A DNA stretch of 53,388 bases. Origin: Myxococcota bacterium. Its GTDB lineage: Bacteria; Myxococcota_A; UBA796; JAFGLY01. The translations under genes and the position numbers were made by a program. Positions 37,473 to 47,200 of this stretch are shown one piece after another. Numbering within the stretch: position 1 is the stretch's first letter; each line of letters begins with the position of its first letter. The stretch lies in contig JAJRWT010000041.1 in NCBI GenBank assembly GCA_024276675.1, positions 1 to 53,388 on the forward strand, read 5' to 3'. Below the pieces are notes generated by a model that saw only the letters and a program-made list of their open reading frames with translations, was not told the DNA's origin and searched no databases.

Positions 37473-39800
37473 ATGGATTTTCCGACTTTCTTCAAAGGCA
37501 TTTCAGGGTTTGCCCCTTTTCCGTTCCAGGAGCGGTTCGCCACTTCGCCCCACATCCCTTCCCTGGTGGAGCTGCCCACGGGGCTGGGAAAAACCGCCAC
37601 CGTGATCCTTGGCTGGCTCTGGCGGCGCCACTACGGCCCGCCCGAAATCCAGGCCCGGACGCCTCGTCGCCTGGTCTACTGCCTCCCCATGCGGGTGCTG
37701 GTCCGCCAGACCCTCGATCTGGCCAGTGAATGGGTCCACTCCCACGCCGGAACCGGGGACCGAGTCGGCGTACACATGCTGATGGGGGGCGAGACGGATC
37801 GCGACTGGGACACCCAGCCCCAGCGGGATTCCATCATCGTGGGCACCCAGGACATGCTGCTGTCCAGGGCCCTCATGCGCGGCTACGCCACCAGTCGCTT
37901 CCGGTGGCCAGTCCAATACGGGTTGCTCAACAACGACTGCTTGTGGGTCATGGACGAAATCCAGCTCATGGGCAACGGCCTCCGCACCACCACCCAGCTC
38001 CAGGCCTTTCGGCGCATCCTGGGAACCACAGCCCCCACCCGCTCCACCTGGATGTCCGCAACCCTCAGGCCCGAGTGGCTTCGCACGGTGGACTTCGACC
38101 CCGAGCTGGACGCTCCCGGTCACCTGGAGCTGGGCCCCTCGGACCACGAGCACCCCGTGGTCCGCCAGCGATTCCAGGCATCCAAGCCCCTGCACCGCCA
38201 CCGGGCCGATGAAGACCAGGTCCCTCTCATCCTTCGACACCACCAGCCCGGCACGCTGACCCTGGTGGTGGTCAACACCGTTGCCCGAGCGGTAAAGCTC
38301 TACCGCCAGCTCCGGCGCTCCAGGGCCGCGCCGGCACTGGCCCTCCTGCACTCCCGGTTCAGACCGCCCGACCGCGACGCCCATCTCCGCCAGATCCTCC
38401 GCACCCCCTCTCATCACGGCACCATCGCCGTGACCACCCAGGTGGTGGAGGCCGGCGTGGACATCTCCGCCACCACCTTGTTCACCGACCTGGCCCCCTG
38501 GCCTTCCATGGTCCAGCGCTTTGGTCGCTGCAACCGTCTCGGAACAGACCCGAAGGCATCGGTACACTGGTTCCAGCCCGACCTCTCCGACCCCAGTAAA
38601 GCCATCAAGACCGCGCTGCCCTACCATGTGGAGCAACTCCAGGCCGCCGCCCGTCTCCTGGATGGCTTGAGCGACGCCGGCCCCCACGCCCTCCCCCGCG
38701 TCGCTCCCCATACCCTCCCCGGCCTGGTCCTGCGGCGCCGAGATCTGCTGGAACTCTTCGACACCACCCCGGACCTCTCGGGTCACGACATCGACGTCTC
38801 CCGCTTCATTCGCGAAGGCGACGACCACAACGCCCACGTCTTCTGGCGCCGCCTCCCCCGGGCCGCGCCGCCCCCCCACGAGCCCGCCCCCAGGCCCGCC
38901 GAACTCTGCCCCGTAGCGGTGGGGGAACTCCGCACCAAGAAAAAGCTCCGACCCTGGACCTGGGACCACCTGGATCGCAAGTGGATCCGGGCTGCCCGGC
39001 TGGCGCCGGGGATGACCATACTACTGCCCCTGGAAGACGGTTGCTACAGTGGGGAGCTGGGCTGGACGGGCAAGCCAAAAGATCGACCAACGCCCCTGCC
39101 TCCCGCCACGCTTCCCCCCGAGTCCGACGAAGACGACCGCTACTCCCTCCGCACCTGGCAACGCCTGTCCACCCACACCGACCTCGTGGTCCGGGCCTTG
39201 AAAGAAACACTGGCCGCCCTCCCCCACCTGCCGGAGCCCCAGAGAAGCGCCCTGTTTCAGGCCGCCCGCTGGCACGACGCCGGCAAGGCCCATCCAGTCT
39301 TCCAGGGAGCCCTGCTGGGGGATCCGCCGGGCAGGCCCCCCGAAATCCTCTGGGGCAAGTCCGCCGGCTCCAGTCTGCGCTTCCAGCGTCGGGGCTTCCG
39401 CCACGAGCTGGCCTCGGCCCTGGCCATGCTGGAACGGGGGCTGCCAGATCTCGCCGCATACCTGGCGGCCTCCCACCACGGCAAGGTCCGCCTCTCCATT
39501 CGTTCTCTTCCCCACGAGCGCGGTGATCCCGAAGATCCCCAGCGGCGATACGCCCGGGGGCTGTGGGACCGCGACATCCTGCTCCCGGGAGCCATCTCCA
39601 GCGACACGGAGATCCCTCCCATCACCCTCCACCTGTCCTGGATGGACATGGGCGCCGGGCGTCACGGTCCGAGCTGGCTATCCCGCACCCTTGCCCTCCG
39701 CGACAGCCCCGACATCGGCCCCTTCAGGCTCGCCCACCTGGAGGCCCTGCTGCGAGCAGCGGACTGGAGTGCCAGCGCCCAGGAGGTCAAAGATGACTGA
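37473..39800 (+). CDS. cas3: Type I-G Cas3 helicase-nuclease
   Basis: 775 residues from ATG 37473. The SF2 helicase comes first: Walker A LPTGLGKTA at 34-42, DEIQ box at 161-164, and motif VI region (MVQRFGRCNRLG). The HD nuclease domain is at the C-terminus (RWHDAGKAHPVF at about 599-610, H601 and D602), the order seen in type I-G/I-U Cas3. It unwinds and degrades DNA marked by the surveillance complex. The frame overlaps the next gene by 8 bases. It is the first gene of a six-gene operon. Confidence 0.95.
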   Translation: MDFPTFFKGISGFAPFPFQERFATSPHIPSLVELPTGLGKTATVILGWLWRRHYGPPEIQARTPRRLVYCLPMRVLVRQTLDLASEWVHSHAGTGDRVGVHMLMGGETDRDWDTQPQRDSIIVGTQDMLLSRALMRGYATSRFRWPVQYGLLNNDCLWVMDEIQLMGNGLRTTTQLQAFRRILGTTAPTRSTWMSATLRPEWLRTVDFDPELDAPGHLELGPSDHEHPVVRQRFQASKPLHRHRADEDQVPLILRHHQPGTLTLVVVNTVARAVKLYRQLRRSRAAPALALLHSRFRPPDRDAHLRQILRTPSHHGTIAVTTQVVEAGVDISATTLFTDLAPWPSMVQRFGRCNRLGTDPKASVHWFQPDLSDPSKAIKTALPYHVEQLQAAARLLDGLSDAGPHALPRVAPHTLPGLVLRRRDLLELFDTTPDLSGHDIDVSRFIREGDDHNAHVFWRRLPRAAPPPHEPAPRPAELCPVAVGELRTKKKLRPWTWDHLDRKWIRAARLAPGMTILLPLEDGCYSGELGWTGKPKDRPTPLPPATLPPESDEDDRYSLRTWQRLSTHTDLVVRALKETLAALPHLPEPQRSALFQAARWHDAGKAHPVFQGALLGDPPGRPPEILWGKSAGSSLRFQRRGFRHELASALAMLERGLPDLAAYLAASHHGKVRLSIRSLPHERGDPEDPQRRYARGLWDRDILLPGAISSDTEIPPITLHLSWMDMGAGRHGPSWLSRTLALRDSPDIGPFRLAHLEALLRAADWSASAQEVKDD

Positions 39801-42147
39801 AACCACCCTCACCGGCATCCAGCCCCAACCCCTGGCCAGCTACCTGCGCGCCCTGGCGGTGCTACGGCTGGTGGCCGACCAGGCGGATCCCCAGGTCCGC
39901 GGCGCCTGGCGGCGCGGCTCGTTCGTCCTTTACTCTTCGCTGAACGAAGGCGATCTGCTGGACTTCTTCTGCCGGCGCTACGTGCCGACCCCCCTGCTCT
40001 CTCCCTGGAACGGGGGGAGCGGCTTCTACGACGGCGACACCCGCAGCGGCTACGACGCCATCCGCGATAGCGAAGACCCTCGCTTCCAGCCCTACCGCAG
40101 CCTGATCCGACACATCGAGACATGGCCCGAGATGCCGCGATCATTCAAAACCGTCGGCCAGGTGCTGCGATACCTGCAAGCCCAGATAGACTCGTCCAGG
40201 CCCAGCAAGAAACGAGACAAGCTGCTGGACCGCGTGGAGTCCATCCGCTCAACCATGGAAGCAGCCAGGGGCGTGCCGGGCGTCTCGGCCGGCCCCGAGA
40301 TGGGCATCGCCACGATGGACCACCTGCGCAGACAGTTGGCCAGGGGCCCCATGCGCGACACCATCACCGCCTGGTACCAGGCCGCCAGGAAGGGCCGCAG
40401 CGAGTGCAATCGCCTGGCTCGCGCCGGTGAAGCCAAGGCCGCCATCCTGGCCGCCTGCCGCGCCCGCATGCCTGACGACGCCCTGGCCTGGGTTGACACG
40501 GTGGTGGCCCTCACCGCCGACGGCGACACAGCCTACAACCCCCTACTGGGCAACGGCGGGAACGAGGGGCGGCTGGACTTCTCCAACAACTTCATGCAAC
40601 GCCTGGCGGAACTCCTGCTCCAGGGCTCCCGAGACACGGCTTCCCTTCTTGGGAGCAGCCTCTTCGGCCGGCTCAGCACCGGCATGGAGCGGGCCCCCTT
40701 CGGGCAGTTCGACCCGGGCCGCGCCGGCGGCCCCAACCAGGGCCCGGGGATCGAGCACGGGGCCGCCATCAACCCCTGGGACTTCGTGCTGTCTCTGGAA
40801 GGAACGCTCATGCTGGCCAGCTCGGTCTCCCGCCGTGCCGCCCAGGGCGCCCGGGGCATGGCTGCCCTGCCCTTCACCGTCCGTTTCCGCGGAGTGGGTT
40901 TTACTTCGGCCGAGACCAGCGAAAAGGGCAAGGCCGAGATCTGGCTACCCCTGTGGAGCTGGCCGGCTGGACAGGCCGAGATCCGCCACCTCTTCGGAGA
41001 AGGGCGGGCATCTGTGGGCCGACGCATTGCCAGGGACGGCCTGGACTTCGTGCGGGCCTTGAGCACCCTGGGGGTGGATCGCGGCCTGGACAGCTTCGTC
41101 CGTTACACCATCCTGGAGCGGCGGGGAACCAACTACGTGGCCCTGCCCGCGGGTCACCACCAGGTGCGCCACCGTCCAAGGGCCCGCCTCCTGGACGAGT
41201 TGGACCCCGCCCTGGGCCAGCTCGACCGCCTGCTGTCCCGCTTCCCCACCGTCCCCGCCTCCCTGGCTCGCGCCCGGCGCCAGATGGACGAGGCCATCTA
41301 CAGAGTGGCAATTCGCCCGGAGCCGGCGCGTTTCCGCAAACTGCTGCGCTGCATCGGGCGGCTGGAGCAGGCGCTGGCGCGTCGAGACCCCCAACGGGAA
41401 CCCAGCCTCTCCAGCCCCCTCGGTGGGCTGTCCGCGGAGTGGATCCTTGCCTGCGACCCCGGAAACCTCCAGGTACGGCTGGCCGCCTCCCTGGCCAGCC
41501 TGCGGGGCGGAGCAGCAGGAGCCGTGGGCCCCATCCGGAGCAACCTAAGCGGGGTGGATCCCGCCAAGCCATGGAGCTACGGATCCGGCCACGCCCAGCG
41601 AGCCTGGTTCGGGAACAACCTGCCCGAGTGTCTCAGCTCGGTCCTGGTCCGGCGCATGATGGACGCCAGCCGCTCCAGTGCCCAGTGTGCGCCCCTCGGG
41701 GGCTTCTGGCCTGTCTCCCCGGCCGACGTAGCCGAGTTCCTGCACGCTGGCACCGGGGACGACCGCATCCGGGACCTGCTCTGGGGTTTCACCTGGATCC
41801 GCCACTGGCCCCGAGACCCCGGCCAGCTCCCGTCCATCCGCCCCCAGGGGCCGCGGCTTCCCGTCCCCAGGGAGTGGGCCCTGCTCCGCCTCGCCCTCTG
41901 GCACCGCCAGCTCCCGGATCTCCATCTCCGCCTGGAGCCGCGCATCGCTGACCTGCTCCGGGCGGGCCACGTGGATCGAGCATGTGCCCTGGCCTTGCTC
42001 CGCCTGCGCGTGGCCGGCGCCAACCCCCGGATGGTGACCTACAGAAGCCAACTGCCCCACCACCGCCTCGCCGCCAGCCTCTTGTTCCCCCTGTCATCAT
42101 CTCTTTCACTGCAAAGACTCGTCCTTCAACCCCCCAACAACGACTGA
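39793..42147 (+). CDS. csx17: Csx17, Cas8-like large subunit of type I-G
   Basis: 784 residues from ATG 39793 with AGGAGG 7 bases upstream, inside the end of cas3. It starts TGIQPQPLASYLRALAVLRLVADQ, the characteristic opening of Csx17 proteins. Other segments (NNFMQRLAELLLQG, WEFVLSLEGTLMLASS-like WDFVLSLEGT) fit the family. In type I-G this is the large subunit that should recognise the PAM. Length is usual for the family. No nuclease motif is seen. Confidence 0.88.
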   Translation: MTETTLTGIQPQPLASYLRALAVLRLVADQADPQVRGAWRRGSFVLYSSLNEGDLLDFFCRRYVPTPLLSPWNGGSGFYDGDTRSGYDAIRDSEDPRFQPYRSLIRHIETWPEMPRSFKTVGQVLRYLQAQIDSSRPSKKRDKLLDRVESIRSTMEAARGVPGVSAGPEMGIATMDHLRRQLARGPMRDTITAWYQAARKGRSECNRLARAGEAKAAILAACRARMPDDALAWVDTVVALTADGDTAYNPLLGNGGNEGRLDFSNNFMQRLAELLLQGSRDTASLLGSSLFGRLSTGMERAPFGQFDPGRAGGPNQGPGIEHGAAINPWDFVLSLEGTLMLASSVSRRAAQGARGMAALPFTVRFRGVGFTSAETSEKGKAEIWLPLWSWPAGQAEIRHLFGEGRASVGRRIARDGLDFVRALSTLGVDRGLDSFVRYTILERRGTNYVALPAGHHQVRHRPRARLLDELDPALGQLDRLLSRFPTVPASLARARRQMDEAIYRVAIRPEPARFRKLLRCIGRLEQALARRDPQREPSLSSPLGGLSAEWILACDPGNLQVRLAASLASLRGGAAGAVGPIRSNLSGVDPAKPWSYGSGHAQRAWFGNNLPECLSSVLVRRMMDASRSSAQCAPLGGFWPVSPADVAEFLHAGTGDDRIRDLLWGFTWIRHWPRDPGQLPSIRPQGPRLPVPREWALLRLALWHRQLPDLHLRLEPRIADLLRAGHVDRACALALLRLRVAGANPRMVTYRSQLPHHRLAASLLFPLSSSLSLQRLVLQPPNND

Positions 42148-42161
42148 CCACGGAGAACCAC

Positions 42162-43118
42162 ATGTTCCAGGCACTCGACAATTCCAGGCGCCTCCTCGTC
42201 CAGGCACAGCTCCTCCCCGTACAGGGGCACCGTTTCCAGCCCACCGGCTTCGCCGACATCGGCGCCGGGACCTACGAACTCCACGACGGCCGTCGCATGC
42301 TCCTGGTGGAATCCGCCCAGTCCGTGGCCAACCGCCTGGATGCCACCATCCTGGGCCCCGACGCCGATCTCATTCCAGAGCTGGCGGGACTCTCATACGT
42401 GAAGGTGAAGCTCAGCGGCGCCACCGACGCCCACACCAGCACCCTCATCGAGGCCCACCGCATCAACTCCCCCTTCATCATCTCCGACAAGGCCTTCCAG
42501 GAGCGCTTCCGCCAGGCCTGCGGGTACAGCAAGGGCAAGTTCATCGACTGGCGCAAGGTGGCGGCGGCGCTGTACGCCCTGGACGTCAACTCCCTCATCC
42601 ACGGCGCCTTCCTGGCCAACTTCGAGGACGGTCGGGTGCGCATCCCCCGGGCCCTCACCGGCTTCATCGAGGCCAGCGGAGTGCGGGAAGCCGTCTCCGG
42701 CGGTGTCAAGAACAACCCCCTGGACCCCACCGGAAAGATCCGGGCCAAGGGCTACGACAAGGACGTCTACGGCAACGTCCCCTACCAGCGGGTAGAGTAC
42801 ACCGCCGAGTCCATCACCGCCTTCTTCAATCTGGACCTGGGCTTGATCAGGAGCTACGCGCTCGGATCCGCTGCCACGGAACTCCTCATCTCCCTGGCTC
42901 TCCTGAAGGTCCGTCGCTTCCTCACCGGAGGTCTGCGGCTGCGCACGGCCTGCGACCTGCGCGTGGACGGCCAACCCAGGGTCACCGAGCCCGCCGGCTA
43001 CTCCCTCCCCCACGAGACCGAGCTGATGTCCAACCTCCAGCGACTCATCGCGGAGACGCGCCACCTCTTCGCCAATCCCCCCGTGACCCAGATAACCACC
43101 ACAACCGTCCAAAAGTGA
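42162..43118 (+). CDS. csb1: Csb1 (GSU0053 family), Cas7 of type I-G
   Basis: 318 residues from ATG 42162; the frame opens earlier but the GGAGAACC site and family opening favour this start. LVQAQLLPVQGHRFQPTGFADIG, RIPRALTGFIEASGVR and NVPYQRVEYTAESITAFFNLDL fit Csb1. It forms the helical backbone that binds crRNA. It follows csx17 by 14 bases and precedes csb2 by 12. Confidence 0.92.
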   Translation: MFQALDNSRRLLVQAQLLPVQGHRFQPTGFADIGAGTYELHDGRRMLLVESAQSVANRLDATILGPDADLIPELAGLSYVKVKLSGATDAHTSTLIEAHRINSPFIISDKAFQERFRQACGYSKGKFIDWRKVAAALYALDVNSLIHGAFLANFEDGRVRIPRALTGFIEASGVREAVSGGVKNNPLDPTGKIRAKGYDKDVYGNVPYQRVEYTAESITAFFNLDLGLIRSYALGSAATELLISLALLKVRRFLTGGLRLRTACDLRVDGQPRVTEPAGYSLPHETELMSNLQRLIAETRHLFANPPVTQITTTTVQK

Positions 43119-43130
43119 TTCGAGGTTTCA

Positions 43131-44615
43131 ATGCTCACCATCGAGCTGAGATTCCCCGCCGGGAGATACCACGCGACCCCCTGGGGCCGGGCAGTGAACG
43201 AAGGAGTGGCCGAGTGGCCGCCTTCGCCCTTCCGGCTGGCCCGTGCCCTCATCGACGCGGCCCGGCGGCGCCATCCCCGCTGGCCCGACCAACGCCTGGC
43301 CGAGGCCCTGGAGCCACTCCACGCTCCCTTCAGCTTCAGGCTGCCGCCGGTCACCACTGCCCATACCCGGGCCTTCCTCCACAGCAACAAGCCAAACCCC
43401 ACCTCCCGTCAGAAGATCTTCGACGCCTTCGTCGCCATCCAGCGCCACCGTGTGTGTCAGCTAGCATTCCAAGCGGACCCATCGCAGCAGGTCCGCGAAG
43501 ACCTGGCCATCCTGCTCCGTGACCTGGACTACCTTGGCCGCTCCGAGTCCTGGATCGAAGCCAGCCTGCTCCCTCCCCAACCCTCCGTCCCTTCCCCTTC
43601 CCCGGCGGATCTGGACTGGCGGCCGGCCACGGCCAGCGACCTCCACGCTGCAAACCTTCTCAGGGTCGCCTGTGTTCGCAGCCCCGCCTCCTACCTGGCC
43701 CTGCCCAGGCGCCCCAGCCGCACCATTGGAAAGGGGCGCGGACGCAAACAAGTGGAACTCTCCTGGCTCGAAGCGTTGAGCATGGGGACCGGGGCCCTGG
43801 AAAATGACGGCTGGAGCGATCCCCCTGCCCTGGAATGGAGGACCTACGTATCGCCGCCAGAGCAAAGCGCTCGATTGCGCGATCATGGATTTGCCGGGAC
43901 CGCCACCTTCCACATGGTGCGCTACGCCCTCTTTTCGCCGGTGCTGCCACGCATCCAGAGCACCCTGCCGGTAGCCGAGCAGGTGCGAGTACGCCTCATG
44001 GGCATACACAGGGCCATACGAGGCGGCGACCCCTCGCTGGTGTCGCCGGTGTTCAGCGGCAAACAGCCCGACGGCAAGCCTCTTCGAGGTCACGCCCACG
44101 CCTTCTTCCTTCCCAGGGACCTGGACGCCGACGGCTTCATCGACCACCTGGACGTTTGGGCTCGCCATCCATTCAGCCGCAGCGAGCTGGCCGCTCTCGA
44201 CCGGCTCACGTCGCTTTGGCAATCCAGGGGCCGTCCATCCATCCACCTGGTGCTCCTCTCCGCCACCCGGGAGCCCTTGGCTGGAGTCTCGGACACGTGG
44301 ATCAGCCAGACCCCCTTCCTCGTCAACCGCCACTACAAGAAGAATCGGGGACCGTACCTCCAGTGGCTGGAAGGCGAGCTTCGACGGGAGTGTGAGCACC
44401 ACGCCCTGCCTTCTCCCTGCCGCGTCGAGTGGACGAACTCGGTCAAGCTCCGCGGGCACGAGATCCCCTGGTGGGACTTCGTCCGGAGCCGCAAGGGAAC
44501 GCCTGCCCGCCGGGCCTTCGGCTGCAGGATCACCTTCGAGAAACCCGTCGCCGGCCCGCTGGTCCTGGGATCCCTCTCCCATTTCGGTCTCGGCCAGTTC
44601 ATGCCCTTGGAGTAG
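43131..44615 (+). CDS. csb2: Csb2 (GSU0054 family), Cas5-Cas6 fusion of type I-G
   Basis: 494 residues from ATG 43131. The N-terminus (LTIELRFPAGRYHATPWGRAVNEG, then EWPPSPFRLARALIDA) is the Cas5-like half. The C-terminal half ends with a Gly-rich loop (GPLVLGSLSHFGLGQFMP) of Cas6 RAMP type. It should cut the repeat transcript and hold the 5' handle. His and basic residues near the end (RRECEHHALPSPCRVEW) are candidates for catalysis. Confidence 0.9.
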   Translation: MLTIELRFPAGRYHATPWGRAVNEGVAEWPPSPFRLARALIDAARRRHPRWPDQRLAEALEPLHAPFSFRLPPVTTAHTRAFLHSNKPNPTSRQKIFDAFVAIQRHRVCQLAFQADPSQQVREDLAILLRDLDYLGRSESWIEASLLPPQPSVPSPSPADLDWRPATASDLHAANLLRVACVRSPASYLALPRRPSRTIGKGRGRKQVELSWLEALSMGTGALENDGWSDPPALEWRTYVSPPEQSARLRDHGFAGTATFHMVRYALFSPVLPRIQSTLPVAEQVRVRLMGIHRAIRGGDPSLVSPVFSGKQPDGKPLRGHAHAFFLPRDLDADGFIDHLDVWARHPFSRSELAALDRLTSLWQSRGRPSIHLVLLSATREPLAGVSDTWISQTPFLVNRHYKKNRGPYLQWLEGELRRECEHHALPSPCRVEWTNSVKLRGHEIPWWDFVRSRKGTPARRAFGCRITFEKPVAGPLVLGSLSHFGLGQFMPLE

Positions 44616-44621
44616 CATCCA

Positions 44622-46340
44622 ATGTCCACCACGCGCCAATCCAACCCGAGCCCGGCCGCTTCCCGGGGTGGGGCAGCTTCGTCTGCCTCCAGCGATGACC
44701 TCCCATACATTCCCGCGCGTATGCTCAACGAATATGTCTACTGCCCTCGTCTGTTCGCGTTGGAGTGGATGAACGGCGAATGGGCCGATTCGGCCGACAC
44801 CGTCAAGGGGCGCACCGTCCACCGGCGCGTAGACAAGCCAGGCCGCGCCTCGCTCCCCGACCCCCAGCAGGGCGACCCTGAGCCCGTCGTCGCTCGCAGC
44901 GTAAACCTGGGAAGCCCGGAGCTTGGTATCGTTGCTCGGATCGACCTGGTGGAAGCCGAGGGCGACGAAGCCATCCCCGTGGACTACAAGCGCGGAAAGG
45001 CGCCGGACCTTCCCCAGGGCGCCTGGGAGCCAGAGCGCGTTCAGGTCTGCGCCCAGGGTTTGCTTCTCAGGGCCCACGGCTACCGCTCCGACCACGGTGT
45101 GCTCTACTTTGCCGCTTCGCGCAAGCGGGTCGAGATCCCCTTCAGCGAAGAGCTGGTACGGGCCACCCTCTGCTACCGCGACCAAGCCCTGGAGCTGGCC
45201 CGCGGCGAGAAACTTCCCCCGCCCCTGGTGGACAGCCGCAAGTGTCCACGATGCTCCCTCGTGGGCATCTGTCTTCCCGACGAGCACAACCACCTCACCG
45301 GCAAGCAGGAACAGGTCCGCCCCCTGGTACCCGCCCGAGACGACGGCGTACCCCTCTATGTGCGCTACTTCGGGGGCAGCATCGGCAAGGACCACATGGA
45401 GATCGTGGTACGCGACCGTGGCCGCGAGGCTGGCCGTGCCCGCATCGACGAGACCTCCAGGCTGGTGGTCCTTGGCAACCCCACCGTAACCACCCCATTG
45501 CTACGCGAGCTTGCGCGGCGCGACATCCCCGTTTCCTTCCACTCCTACGGTGGCTGGTTCTACGGGCAGTTCAGTTCGTCATCCGGGCGAAACGTCCTGG
45601 GGCGCATCGCCCAGCACCGCAAGGCGGCCGACTCCGGGGCGTCGTTGCGGCTTGCTCGATCTTTCATTCGTTCCAAGGTACGCAACAGCCGGGTGATGCT
45701 ACGCCGCAACGGCAAGGGTGTACCCTCCACCACCCTCTTCAGAATGAAAGAGCTGGCGGACCAGACCAAGAAGAGTCAGGACCTCCAGGGCCTCCTGGGA
45801 GTGGAAGGCGGCGCCGCGCGCCTCTACTTCCAGAGCTTTCCTCTCATGATCAAGACCTCTTTTCAGGACGATTTTGCATTCACCGAGCGCAACCGGCGCC
45901 CACCCCGCGATCCCGTCAACTCCCTGCTGTCTTTCGCGTATGCCTGCCTTGCCCGTGAGATCACCGCCATCATCGCCGGAACGGGGCTCGACCCATACGT
46001 GGGCTTCCTCCACCAACCGCGCCCAGGCCGTCCTGCGCTGGCCCTGGACCTCATGGAGGAGTTCCGCCCCGTAATCGCCGACTCCGTCGTGATCAGCGCC
46101 ATCAACAACGGCGTGCTCGGCCCGGCCGACTTCATCGTCCACACCACCGGCTGCACGATGACCGATTCCGGTCGCAAGCGCTTCATCCAGGTCTTCGAGC
46201 GCCGAATGGACGAGCTGGCCACCCATCCCACCTTCGGAACACGGCTTTCCTACAGGCGAATCCTAGATCTCCAGGTCCGCTTGTTGGGAAAGGTCCTTCT
46301 CGACGAGCTGAAAGAATACCCGGAGTACAGCATCCGATGA
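44622..46340 (+). CDS. cas4-cas1: Cas4-Cas1 fusion
   Basis: 572 residues. Cas4 spans about 25-220: ARMLNEYVYCPRLF (C41), GIVARIDLVEAE, PVDYKRGKAP (RecB-type motifs II and III) and CPRCSLVGIC (C208, C211, C217) for the Fe-S cluster. Cas1 follows from about 240 (YVRYFGGSIGKDHMEIVVRD), with catalytic E395 in GVEGGAARLYF, H464 in GFLHQPRPG, and D476/E479 in LALDLMEEFRP. Cas4 selects PAM-bearing ends and Cas1 integrates them. The N-terminal 24 residues are a low-complexity extension. The stop overlaps cas2 (ATGA). Confidence 0.95.
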   Translation: MSTTRQSNPSPAASRGGAASSASSDDLPYIPARMLNEYVYCPRLFALEWMNGEWADSADTVKGRTVHRRVDKPGRASLPDPQQGDPEPVVARSVNLGSPELGIVARIDLVEAEGDEAIPVDYKRGKAPDLPQGAWEPERVQVCAQGLLLRAHGYRSDHGVLYFAASRKRVEIPFSEELVRATLCYRDQALELARGEKLPPPLVDSRKCPRCSLVGICLPDEHNHLTGKQEQVRPLVPARDDGVPLYVRYFGGSIGKDHMEIVVRDRGREAGRARIDETSRLVVLGNPTVTTPLLRELARRDIPVSFHSYGGWFYGQFSSSSGRNVLGRIAQHRKAADSGASLRLARSFIRSKVRNSRVMLRRNGKGVPSTTLFRMKELADQTKKSQDLQGLLGVEGGAARLYFQSFPLMIKTSFQDDFAFTERNRRPPRDPVNSLLSFAYACLAREITAIIAGTGLDPYVGFLHQPRPGRPALALDLMEEFRPVIADSVVISAINNGVLGPADFIVHTTGCTMTDSGRKRFIQVFERRMDELATHPTFGTRLSYRRILDLQVRLLGKVLLDELKEYPEYSIR

Positions 46341-46636
46341 GCCGCGCCCCAAAGCTCTACCTCGTCTGTTACGACATATCCGACCCGCGGCGCCTGCGCC
46401 TGGTATACAAGACCATGCGGGGCTACGGCGACCATCTCCAGTACTCGGTATTTCGTTGTGTGCTCTCCGACCTCCAGATGGCCAACCTGGAAGACAGTCT
46501 CTCCCGGACCATCAACCACGACGAAGACCAGGTCCTCTTAATCCACCTGGGGTCCGCGGAATCAAAGAGATCATGGCGCAGCAGGACCCTCGGGCGGCCG
46601 TTGGTTCACCCCGAGCGTGTGGTAAGAATAATATGA
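46337..46636 (+). CDS. cas2: Cas2
   Basis: 99 residues. YLVCYDISDPRRLRLVYKTMRGYGDHLQYSVFRC is the Cas2 signature, with the Asp in YDISDP. It forms the dimer that holds two Cas1 dimers during spacer capture. The start overlaps the Cas4-Cas1 stop by 4 bases. It is the last cas gene before the leader. Confidence 0.95.
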   Translation: MSRAPKLYLVCYDISDPRRLRLVYKTMRGYGDHLQYSVFRCVLSDLQMANLEDSLSRTINHDEDQVLLIHLGSAESKRSWRSRTLGRPLVHPERVVRII

Positions 46637-46676
46637 CTCGCTCTTTCTTATTTCCGAGCAACACATGGGGAACCTC

Positions 46677-46764
46677 CTGGGAACGCGGGCTTCTCACCCG
46701 CCTGCTCGCTCTTCAGGGGTTCCCATGGCCCAGCAGATCCAGGGAGCGCGTTCGTGTCTCCCGC
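46677..46764 (+). repeat. 88-base intergenic repeat, copy 1
   Basis: Matches 46809-46896 with three mismatches, period 132. It contains GCGGGC...CCCGC and GGGAGCG...CTCCC inverted arms, so it can fold. This style of GC-rich hairpin intergenic repeat is widespread in environmental genomes. Confidence 0.85.
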
Positions 46765-46808
46765 GGTTCCGCCCCATGTCCGCGATTTGGCATCGCAGGA
46801 CGTCCTTG

Positions 46809-46896
46809 CTGGGAGCGCGGGCGTCTCACCCGCCTGCTCGCTCTTCAGGGGTTCCCATGGCCCAGCAGATCCAGGGAGCGAGTTCGTGTCTCCCGC
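46809..46896 (+). repeat. 88-base intergenic repeat, copy 2
   Basis: Second copy of the 46677-46764 unit. The 44 bases after each copy are also loosely similar (GGTTCCGCCCCA versus AAGCGGCCCCA), so the real unit may be about 132 bases. Confidence 0.85.
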
Positions 46897-47200
46897 CAAG
46901 CGGCCCCAGGTCAGCGATCTTCCGCCACAGAGAATACCATTCAGCAGTTCCGCCTTCAGCCGCCCTTCGCCTACCGCCGCCGCGCTCAGCTTCAATCTTT
47001 GCCGGTCTTTGAAATCTCATGCGAGCGGTCCAGTGGCGCATTTTTCCATGGAAGCGCTCGTACCATACTTTGTTACGCCCTTTTCTTCGGCCGAGCGAGA
47101 TCCTTTGCCTTCACCGCGACATCTTGTTATCCGTTCGCATGGCAAGCGCTCGCAAACAGGCGATCTTTTGCAGGTACAAAGCGGCTTCTGAAGGCACCTC

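Larger units (their letters stand above)
46637..47200 (+). other. CRISPR leader region with inserted repeats
   Basis: 564 bases between cas2 and repeat 1 without a credible gene. The distal part (46677-46896) holds two copies of an 88-base repeat. The proximal part (about 46930-47200) is relatively AT-rich, with AAGCGCTCG occurring twice (about 47053 and 47145) and a weak TTGCCT...TTATCC promoter-like pair at 47105-47132. The leader proper is expected in the last 200 bases before the array. Confidence 0.7.

Noticed and set aside
43461..45395. 644-residue open frame on the minus strand
   Set aside because: Antisense to csb2 and cas4-cas1.
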